64,000 bases of DNA from NCBI GenBank assembly GCA_024036415.1, contig JAMWET010003135.1:62001-126000 (forward strand), given 5' to 3'. Position 1 is the first letter of the stretch. Every line of letters starts with the position of its first letter. Below, one piece after another: positions 21,492 through 33,400 of the stretch. Position numbers and translations under genes: made by a program. The notes beneath the pieces were generated by a model. It was not told the DNA's origin. It was given only the letters and a program-made list of their open reading frames with translations, and did not search any database. Origin of the DNA: Prochilodus magdalenae (lineage: Eukaryota > Chordata > Actinopteri > Characiformes > Prochilodontidae).

Positions 21492-24400
21492 TTAACACAG
21501 TAGAAGAGACTCGTCGTCGCTAGTTTCTGTTCTAGCTGTGGCCTCCAAACAAGCATCAGGAATGCGTGCCGTGTGCACGATTCCACAGTGTTCACAGGGT
21601 CCATCCCGGCCCAGAGGCCTGCCCCGGGCTGCAGGGTTTGGCTGGGGTCCGAAAGCTTGGTCTGCTCCAGGCTCCAGCAATGGTCTTGCACTTTCGTTGG
21701 CATCACTGTCCAGCGAGCCTGCATCTGAAATTGGAATCAGTAGCTCAACGTCATCCTCGTCTTCACCCCTGCTGCTCCCACCAGCGCTCCCCACGGTGCC
21801 ATGCTCCAGCTGCCGCAGCGGGCTTTGGTTCTGCTGACCTGAGCCAGAGCCAGAAGCGGATGAGCGACTAAGGCTGAATCGGACCCAGCGGAAGCTTCGT
21901 GTTACGCGGCTCAATGCGCTGCTGAAAGGGCTCCTCCCACCACTAGCGGGCACAACACCACATGCTTCACTCACCCCGCTGCTGTCTGTTACACTCTCTG
22001 CAATGCTGCCTTCACGGCTGGCCAGGGGGGCAGAGGTGGAGCTGCTGGAAACAGAGACGATAGCCTCTACTGCGGTGGTGGGCGGAGTTTTCTGAGGAAG
22101 AGGTGGAGCTGCTAGACCTCCGACAGCCCCAGGGGTGTCCCGTCGTGTCTGCTGTTCGCTCTCTGTGTCTGTGTCATCGGAATCGAGTGGAAGCAGGCCA
22201 CGGTGAGAGCCCAAGCGGTCATGCTCGCGGCCGGAGCTGCCTGAGCCCTCCTCGGAGTCCGCAGATACCAGCGCCAGGGAACCAGATCGGCGGGAACGTG
22301 TGAAGTTAAAGAGGCGGCGCCAGATGTTGCCGTGGCGTGCGGAAGTCGGCAGACGGATGGAGGTAAAGCCGAGCTGGGACCGCACGGCCAGCCGCAGGTT
22401 CTCCAGCACAGAGGCCTAACGGGAAACGAAAAGCTTATTAGACATATTACACTACATACAGGCAAAGAACGAAACATTGCACAAGGTAGGCTCATCTAAT
22501 TAAGGGGAAAACAGATAAAATATCGTTTTAAGATAAATACGTCCTTCAACCCTTAAAATCTCAATCTAAGGCTCATCACATCCCAAAGCTTACTGTCCAA
22601 CAACTACATGGAATACAATGCATTAGCCTAAAGTTCTTTGGAAACTGGATGTGCCGGCAGGCCATTTAAACGGCTAATCATACTAAACCCTACACAAATA
22701 TAGCAAGTTGGCCTGAATAACAATCACCTGATCGTAACTAACTGAGCCACCTTACACAACATGTATATCAGCAAGCAGAATGTGAATTGGCCTAATGTGT
22801 TAAGACAATTAAATATAAATATTAATATTCATTTTTTATTTATGAGTAAAGTTATTTCTGTCATCAACTGGGAGCTACTGTGTCAACAGCTAGAATAAAA
22901 GGACAAATCGTTCTTTGACAGCTGTTTATAAGGCAATTAATTCCCAGCTACGCTATTCTCTAACAGGACTCACAGCAAACCTTCATAAAGGTCAAATCAT
23001 TTATTTATAAAGTGGTACAAACATGACTAAAATTGATAAATACAATTTTATATACATAACACATCCTATTATGCTCATTTTCAGTCTTAGTATGCTCTGG
23101 TTGGTAAGCTTGCCCACTCTGTTGACTGGACAACTGCAAGAGCAGCATCCTGCTACATGTTCTGCCCCCACACGTACTTAGAACGGGGTTGGTTAGATGT
23201 ACAAAAATCAGAGTCAGACTCCAATGTTAGACGCCCACACCCCTGTACAGTTTCCCCTCGTCCCGCACACTTGAACTACAGGCACCTAAAGGCTTTCCAT
23301 GGCTCTGACTCAGCAGTGTTTTTCACTCCTACAGCACATATTTGGTGCACAACCACTCGTAAAAAGCGAATCCGTTACGTCTGATGTGCTGGAAGCAGGA
23401 AAACAGTAACTTCTTTTAAGAAAACATTTCTAGCGTTTATATATACCAAATCCGACCTGTCCATGGCTTTAATGACGTCTCACCTGGTTGCCAGAGCAGA
23501 CGGGGAAATCCTCTACTGGTGGGATTAGGCCTTGAGCAATAAGCTGCCCATATGAGGGTGGAGCTTCCCGTCTCAATAACTCCGCCTCAACCCTGGACAA
23601 CTGGGTCTCAAAGGACCTGAAGTTCAAAGCAATAATATATAATGGACATTAGAGACTGCAGACGCTCACCTGGCAGTTCTACTGAGCATGCTCATATCAT
23701 GAGTATAGTGAACTATCAAACGAAGTATGTTGTGGTACCTTCAGCTGCTAAAAGAAGCAGTGCTGTTCCTTACCTGCGCTCGAACATCCTGAGGGAGTAG
23801 AGCTTGCAGGTGCAGCCGAGCGCGATGACCAGCAGCAGGCCGCAGATCAGACTCCCAATGACCGCGGCCGTGATGACCCGTGTGGGGACAATGACCGGGC
23901 AGCTCTCCTCGTCGCTGCCGTCGCCACAGTCGTCCTGCGCGTCACACACCCAGCTCTCAAACACGCACCGGTTGTTCTTGCAGTGGAAGTTTCCAGGCTG
24001 GCAGAAGAAGCAGTTCTTCTCGTCTGAGCCATTGGGGCAGCGGTTCTGGTAGTTGCAGCGATCGGAGCGAGGGTAGCAGGCGCCGTTTCGGGAGCAGGGG
24101 AACTCATCCTCCTGCAGGGCACACAGAACAAAGCAGCCTTACAAAACCTGAGTACAGAGACCAGGGCTGCAACAAGTAATCAACTCTATCGCCTGATAAA
24201 ATCAACAACCAAATGAGTTGGGAACACATTTTTAGCCGGTTAGTTGGCGATGCCAGTTTCTCCATTTCAGTAAAGACCTGTGATTGACAGACAGCAGAAT
24301 GCCGTCAGATTAATGCACTGTTTAATTGAAAATTAAGATTTATTTATTTACTTGATTAAAGGCAAACTGATATCTGTTTGCTCTTTTTAATTGATGCTAC

Positions 24401-27400
24401 TTTATTGCACATCCTTGGTTTTGTGTTGACAGCATAAAAATTATGGAGTGTTGTTTATCTTTAGTATTAGCAGGACAGTTCATTAAAACAGACTTCTGAA
24501 TAAAATACTTATCTTTATTGTGTGGTAAATACAAAAACATTTGTATTTGGGGGCTTGATCATAGATATGCCCACCACATAGGACACCAAAAAAAGCATGG
24601 TAGCCTGGAGAATATGATCTTGCTTTTCTTTCACCGTGTTAAAGACACACAGATCTAATAGAAGCATGTCAGTGAAGTATTTTCCCACATTCATTGAAAG
24701 GTGGCCATTTTCCATTTTTCCATTCTAGAATCCCATGTGTACCTGTTTTAAATATGACTTTCCTGCTTTTTAAGCTGACGCATGGGAAAATGTCTATGTC
24801 CCAGTTTCAAAGAGTACTTAAGAGACCATCTGTACAGTTAGCAAAGTTGGCTTGACCAACAAGGGCTGGATAAGCCTTTTTCAAGATCTCAAGACAGTAC
24901 TGAAAACACAAGCAGCCTACAGAGCACAAACAGGAGCAGTGTAGCTGAAGACCTAATGACATTATTGACATTTTGCAAGAATATGGAGTAATGGGTAAAA
25001 TACTGGCCCTCACTCTTAATAAAATGGCTACAACTCATGAGCCACACAGCTGAAACTTAAAAAAAATTTAATTAAAAATTAAAAAGATATTATTAATATC
25101 TAAACATTTAACATCTTGCCCCCACCCCCATCAACCTGGAATTAAAACTAAGAATCAATAATAACCAGAATCGACATTTAGATCAGAACCAAATGACATC
25201 AACACTAAATATGGACATTTTTACCTTATTCTGCTAGTTTCAATCACAAAAAAAACTCAAACAAACAAACTGATCTTATTAAAAGTGAAGGGACAATCCC
25301 TAATTAACAGGTAGGGATGAACCGAACGTTCAACAACCGAAATTATTCAGCCGAAAAAAAAAAACCCAAAGAAAACCCCCAATTTTACAACAACTGGATA
25401 AACTCGTGAGCAGTGTGGAGTAAGGCCCTCTCTGTGAATGCCAGCTGGAAGGTTTTTTTTAATTTATTTTATATTTATGTTGTGCTTTGTCTGCTGGCAT
25501 CAAATGTCTAAAGTTAAAATGTTAAGTGTTCAATAAATATGATTAAACTGCAGTTTAGTGATTGTTTTTTCTTTTGAAAACCAAGACAAACCTAGAATTA
25601 GCCTATTTGTGCAATGGTGAAATACAATTAACAAAATTAATGAAAGGCTGTGAACAGTGTCCGGTATTAGGCCTTCGGCTAAATGTTTAATTTCGTTCGG
25701 TTTTGGCTGAAATTCTAATTCCGGTGCAAAAAAATAAATAAATAAAAAAAGTACTACCTGGCAGCTGCTGCAGTTGAGCTCGTCACGGCCGTTGGGGCAG
25801 TGCCAGTAACCATCGCAGCGCTGCTGTTCTGTGTAACAGCCCCAGTTTCCTCCACAGGGGATTTCCCAGGGTAGGCAAAAACCATCCACCTGGTAGGTGA
25901 CGTTGAAGCCCCGTGCTGCATTGATTTTGTCTGCATAGAAATGGACACGAAGCTGGCCGGAGGACGAGACAACGGCCACCGGAGCTCGAGAATCAAACGC
26001 AGTCAAGACACGCAGGAGCCGCCGAGGATTCTCCTCCAAACCATCGTAAACCTTCACATAGTCTCCATAACCCGTGCCGTCCAGCTTGAAGTCCATAAAG
26101 CGAAGGATGACCTTGCGGTGGTCTCCAGTGTCAATCAGCCAGGTACAGTTGCTGCCGGGTGGGTAGAAGTCCGGATAATTGGGTGAACTGAAGGTTCCAT
26201 AGAAGTTCCGAAGCCACTCACCGCAGACAGGCACGTCACAGTCGATTTCATCACCCAGGTCCTGGCAGTCTATGCTCCCATCACATTTCAGGGACTGAGG
26301 GAGGCAGGTGTAGACGCGGGTGTAGCGGGACAAACAAGGGAACTGGTTGAAGGCACAAGGCTGGAAAGAGAAGAAGGCTGAGGGATTTGGCTGAACGCAC
26401 AGCTCCTCGTCCGAGTTGTCGCCGCACTCGTCCATCGTGTTGCACTTCCACGACTCTGGGATACATTTTCCGTTGGCGCAGTGAAACTGATCAGACTCGC
26501 AGCTGGGCTCCTCAGATTTCCCTAAAAACAAAACAGCATTCGTGTTAACTCTGTCCTCCGTTCGGCTTCAGAATCACTATTACACTCTTAGTTACAACAA
26601 TTACTTTCACATTTATCATGGTCTTTAACCTTTTACTTTCTTGCCTCCTTCAGACAGCCTGTAATTGGCTTTACGGAGGTTTTTTTTATTAATATTAGTC
26701 TTAAATTGTTCCAAATTACTTCCAAATTTGTATTATTTTATTTGATCTAAACTGTTTCTTTTTCCACCTTTTTATTAGTTTTTATAATCATTTCATTTAA
26801 AATTAATCTGTCCACACTGTAAAAAGTGTGTCATTGATCCATCCTAAAAAAAATATTTGTAACAAGTAAATAAATTAGGTTTCAACTTTAAACTCTGAAC
26901 AGTTCAGTAAAACGTATTCAATTGCTTGTAACAAATTCAAGTATTTTTTTAGGCTGCACTTTTTACAGTGCATGTTGAAATCTTAATAATCCATTTTTAA
27001 CTTGGTTTTTGTAAATTTTTGTAAATCTTATTTATTCAAAATTTGTTGCTAAATTTACTTCGTTTGATTTAACTGACAAAAAATCCATTTAATTTCTGTT
27101 CTTTAGTATCTTTAAGATGTAAATGCAGCCTAGCAAAAATAAGGGTCATTCTCAAATGTACTTCCGAGTTAAAATAAAGGTAGATTGACTTACTATTGGA
27201 AACCTAGATTTTTTTAAAATTCATCTTAAAATATGACCGTAAATATGAAATAAAAACAAAAGACTTAGTCTACATTTTTTTCATAAATATAATTTGAAAA
27301 CTGCCATAAACATGGAATTTATGTAGTTATGAGATGAGAAATGAATTTGTGAGAGCTGTTGGGGCTTAACAATATAGCCAATAAAAAAAATTGTGTTTGT

Positions 27401-30400
27401 TCACATAAGCAAGTAAAACAGAAAGAACAAAGAAGATCTTAAAAATTCATTAGATTATATTCAAACACACTTACACAAAAGTAACACAAATAAAATATAA
27501 ACGATAAGAAATAAGTAGAAGATATACTACTACTCCTGCTGCTACTACAACAACAACTACTATTACTACTGCTAAGAAGAAGAAGAGGAAGGAACAAACT
27601 GTCAGCATTCTGACTAAATCTCCAGTATAAATACAGAGCAGAAACACCAAAACCAAACCTAATCGCTACCCACACTTAATGAAAGGGCACAGAGTTTACT
27701 TCTTTGAGGTCTCTGCCCTCACATTATGGGCAGATTCCCAACAAAACCTCAACAGAATATTTACGGCAGCTAATTATACCCTTGCGCAGTTACAGGCTCA
27801 CTATCTGTTGAACTCTAGCCAGCCCACATTTCAGAACTGAGGCCAGCCTGTCTCCATCTATCCACAGACTGCCTAATATGCAAAAGCATCCTTTGACTGT
27901 TCTAGCTAGAAATGTCGCTGCAGGGGAGGAAAACAAAGTACTCACCCAAATCGATACCACATGAACTCAACAAGCCACTTGAGTTCCACTCGAGAGCATG
28001 AGAATAGCTTCTGTGATGGTTAATCACTGCAGTGCCATTTTGGGTCTGCGTAAAGGCTAAACCTAGACCCTGATACCACATATGGACTAAACCTGGACCC
28101 TGATACCACATTTCCATCAGGGGTTGTTCGTTGAACCAACTTCACCTTTAACATGCCCAAACACCTACACCAATGAACCCACAGTTAACAGTCCTGCACT
28201 ACTGTCCTACACTATTTAGTGCTGTAGTGCGTGGTTTGGGACACAGTCCCTGTGTGTTGGGAGTGCTGGATATGGCAGTGACCTCTGTAGTGCAATCTGA
28301 CCCCTCTGTTGTTCAGCATAGTCTAAGAGTAACTGTGTTTTTTTTTTGTGTGTGAACATGTGACTGTTAGTGCTATAAAGCTAGTTAGAAAGCTAAGCAC
28401 TATTATAGCCACGTCCACCATCACACAAAATCGCATCAAGTAAGCAAAGGAGACAGCAGCATGCGCTGACTTTACAAGCCAAAAACTGCACCACAACAGT
28501 AAAACAAGTGTTGTCCAAAAGCTGTTTGCATGTGGACGAAAGACAAGCTACGGTGTAAAAATACCAGTGTACGTGTGGACAAGGCCTCAGTTTCTTTTCT
28601 TAGACCTCTATTAGGTCCCTTAAAGCATGATCCAGATTAGCTGCAGGGCCAGACATGACCTGAGAATTACCCTGTGTGCACATTGATGGTGATAAGATCA
28701 CTCGGGCATCCTTCAACTGATTACCAGTGGTCCTAAAGGGCCAGCATGGGGATCAGCATCACCTAAAGCTTAGCCAGCACAGGCTCTATGCATTAACCAG
28801 CACTGCAGAAGACGGAAATGTTTGAATGTGGTTATCAAGATTATTTATTATGTTCAATTTCTCAGTGTTACCGTAGTGCAGAAATGCTTAGCAGGCTAAA
28901 CCACTCAGCTGACTTGGTTAACACTTGATCATAAGTGACCTCATGATCTCCTGAATGGAATTAGGAAGTTTACAGTAAGGCTCTACTTCTCTGTGTGTTC
29001 AAGCTCTAATGGGTTCTAATTCATTTCAATGGGATCTGGTTTAAAACTTAGCACTACCAATCAAGTCCGGTCAGGTCTTGAAGTTGCAGATATGGATTGT
29101 GTTCTGATTTAGTTTCATGTCCAGGCAGGTCTCTATCGAGAATGCACATATAAGAAGCACTTTTGGTTCAGTATTGAGGTTAAGCTGCTGCTAAAAAGAG
29201 TTGGCATGCTTTAAGACCTGCTGAAGTACCATCAATAACACAAGCAGGCTACTGAGCCACATGGGAGACTGGGGTTCGAATCCCAGGCTGAGTGACTCCG
29301 CTGTGCTACATCAATAAGAGTCCGTGGGCAAGACTCCTAACACTACATTGGCCTACCTGTAATATGGTTAACCTTGTAAGTCGCTCTGGATAAGAGCGTC
29401 AGCTAAATACCGTAAATGTAAATGTAGTGAAATGCATTAACTAATGACCAGCTTGATAAGCCCTCTACTATGAACTCTGGTTTTACAGAGCACTCGATTT
29501 ATCCTGCTTGATCTTTTGAGGCTCATCCATTATAAATAAAGGCCACGTTCTACATCAGTTCTGTTCTACTGACCAAAAACTGGAGTGCTATTTGTGCAAC
29601 AACACTTTAAAGACGACGGCTAAGTTCTCATAGCAGTTCCACAGTCTACAAAACCAATTACAGACAAAAGAGGGTTTTCTTGGGTGCAAACACAACTACC
29701 ACACATTCACGCTGTTTTGGTCACCGCTGAGTAAAGCTACAAGAAACAATCGACTTAGTCAACTAAAATCAATGATTATATAGGTTATAATATGTTGGAC
29801 AAAATAGATAAAAATAGATTAGTTGGTGTCATTTCCTCAAGCTCAATAAAGACCTGTGACTGTAAAATTCATTTCTAAATCTGGTATGTCCAGGACACGA
29901 ATTTTACAGGTCACTGGATATTTACAGGTCATTGGTTGCAGCCCTAAAATTGAAACTTTGGTTTTCAACTCACTTATTTAAAGATAGATAGATGTTACTT
30001 TCTCTGAGTAATATACATTGAATGCCACATAAAATGAAGAGGCCGACAGTAAAAGATGATGGGGATTTGTAATAAAGAGTTTTTTTGCCCTGCAGTCGTA
30101 AAGCACACAAGAGTGAAACCACCACGTGACAGCTTTATCTCTGACTTAGCCGCCGCTATCACAGCTATAAATAGCAGCTTTTCGGCAGTACCTGTTATGT
30201 AAGAGAGCCTGAAGCCCTTGCCGGTCAGACTGTCATCTGAGTGGAACTTAATCCACACGTGGTCCTGAGAGGAGATGTACGGGGCTGGGATGGACGAGCC
30301 GCAGGCACGATAACCGTCTAGGTTCTTATAGGTACCGATGGAGATCCAGTCCAGTCCACAGCGGTGCGAGCTTTGAATCTCAAAGTCCTGAAAACTGCAC

Positions 30401-33400
30401 ACAAAAAAGTTTCAATTAGTTTCAGATTTAAATAAAATAGTGGGCTCATTCAACTTGAGACTATCAACAATACAGAAAACACGCTGCCTTGCAGGAGGAG
30501 CTTTTGATATTTCTTATTTTCCTTCTCCTTATATTTTAGCCATCACCAAATATGCTGTCTCATCATGCACTTATGGATAAGGGGTCAAGCTCTGTTTAAG
30601 TTAATGGCTTTGTCTTTAGGTCACCAACAAAAAAATTAAAAGGGAGACACCATTTCCTGCAAAGCTGAGACCAGGCTCTTATTTATTAGCTTCTTGTCTA
30701 CATTCTCCCATTATCCTATTCCACCAGCAGTTATTATAAAACCTCAGGGCCCAGAATATAACCAAGACAGAATGAGAACATGGAAGATGGAAGTTGGTGA
30801 ATAGGAAGCATCTTTAGCCTGGACTGTTACTAAAGTGGATTCCAAGAGCTCTGAGTAAAGAGCTCAGAGTTTGGGGAATTATAGGAGGTAATTCCCTCAG
30901 GAATCATCACTGAGCAGATCTGTAAGAACTACAGATTAACACTGGATTCAAATAATGTTGTTCATTACCAAAATTACATCCCACCTCCAGGTTATTCTAA
31001 TCCCACTTAAATAGGGTTTATAGTATCTCTCATAGGCTTGATAATGTGGTCACTGCTATCTATAAACATGGGCTGAAGTAGGGACAGGCTTCAGGTGTCT
31101 GCTACTGTTTTATATTTGATGAATACAGGACAGCCTGATTTGTTTTCAGCTCTTGTATGTGATGCTAGGAGGAACTACTCAAATTACAGAATTAGTCAAA
31201 ATAAACATCTCTTATCGACAGACTGTGGTGTAGGGTGTAATCATCATCATTAGTTCATAGGTGCATACAAAGAAAGGGAAAGAAAGGCTTTTATAGCAGT
31301 GTATGGTGTTATTACACAAAAGGTGTCACCACTTTTACTCACAGCACATTAGCGAAACCAAAACTGTGACTTAGACACCTGAAAAAGAAAGTGTTACGCT
31401 ACTGAACAGGTGCCTGGGCTTCCTCTGTCAAATACCATGCTGAAGAAAATTCACCAGTCAGCCATAAAATATAAACCACCTCCTTGTATCTAAACTCAGT
31501 GTCCATGTTATCAGCTCCGCTGACCATATAGGAGCACTCTGTAGTTCTACAGTTACAGACTGTAGTCCATCTGTTTCTCTGTATACTGTATTACCCTATT
31601 CTTCAATGGTCAGGACCATCAGTGTCTGTACTGATCCACTCACACCAGCACAAGACACACCAACACAACGCCAAAACGTTAGTGTCACTACAGTGCTAAG
31701 AAAGATCTTACACCCACATATTACCTGCTACGTCTGTTGTGGTCCTGCCCATTGAAAAACTGGACAATAAAGTATACAGAGAAACAGATGGACTACAGTC
31801 TAAAAGAGTGGAACTACAGAGTGCTCATCTATCTATCTATCGATCTACACACGCACACACGTAAATATATATAAAATTCTATTTGTGGTCTCAATTACTG
31901 AGTATTTCATATTTTGTTCACCATAAAACATCCCTTGGAAAAAAATTACTGCGTGTCTATTTCTGTACTGGTAACCATGGACACCATGTTGGGATAAAGA
32001 CGCAAGCAGGCCACTGTTCACGCAGAGGCCAGCAACACAGCACTACACATCACAAAGGAACAGTAAAGGACTGTGAAGCAAAACAGTCCCCAAAATAACC
32101 TGGACGCTATTTTCCCCATTATCAACAATCCATATAACACTCAGAAGACACTTGTAGGTTCACGCTGGTGGTTTAGATAAATAAAGTGTCCATATGTGTG
32201 TTGTAGACATGGAGAACCCTGGTTCCCATTACCACCACCACTATACATAACATCTGATCGAAACCCCAACACCAAACACCAAACCCACCCTTAATCACCA
32301 TGTTTACACCTCACACCAAACCCACTCTCAATCACCATGTTTACACCTCACACCAAACCCACTCTCAATCACCATGTTTACACCTCACACCAAACCCACT
32401 CTCAATCACCATGTTCACACCTCACACCAAACCCACTCTCAATCACCATCTTTACACCTCAAACCAAATCCACTCGGTTCACACCTCACACCAAACCCAC
32501 TCTCAATCACTGTTTATAACTCACACCAAACCCACTCTCAATCACTGTTTATACCTCACACCAAACCCACTCTCAATCACTCTGTTTATACCTCACACCA
32601 AACCCACTCTCAATCACTCTGTTTATACCTCACACCAAACCCACTCTCAATCACTCTGTTTATACCTCACACCAAACCCACTCTCAATCACTCTGTTTAC
32701 ACCTCACACCAAACCCACTCTCAATCACTCTGTTTACACCTCACACCAAACCCACTCTCAATCACTCTGTTTACACCCCAAACACTTAATTATGCATCCA
32801 TTTAGAAATTCAGTGGGACGTGACTGATTTATTACAGTGTTACAGAACCCTCTACCTGATGGTGATGATTTCTCCTGGATTGGCCCTGATGTTCCAGCTG
32901 CAGTTAATACGGGACGGATACTCGAAGGGCCAGCCAGGACTGGTGATGACTCCACTGGATGCCCTGATCTGCTCCACCACATCTCCACAAGCTAACAAAA
33001 CACAAATAAGTGTTATTCAGTCACTACTATAATATATAAATACTATAATTATAATTACTATTATTTATCATGAATTCATCTACTGCAAATGGTTCCATAT
33101 CCACTATGAATTATTCAGTATCTACTATGAATTATTCAGTAACTACTATTATTCAGCATCTACTACGAATCATTCAGTAATTACAATGAATTATACAGTA
33201 ACACCCATTAATTATCCAGTATGAATATGCATATTCTCTAGTTATGAGACAGAAATTAGTTTTTAAAGTGGGGTCCCGTGAAGCAATTAAAGTGACACAC
33301 AGGGTTGGGAGCCCAAATTAACAAAGTACAACTCACCGTTAGAAATCCCTGATACGTAAACATTGTCGTTGTGCTGTGAGCAGGCTGCATTTTCTGAGGG

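Noticed and set aside
29251..29330. tRNA gene suggested by the ggttcgaatcc B-box
   Set aside because: No acceptor stem or cloverleaf; the flanks match a fish SINE.
32300..32827. 175-residue open frame rich in HTKPTLNH
   Set aside because: It is the 37-bp minisatellite cycling through three frames; it also ends at the exon 3 region on the wrong strand.
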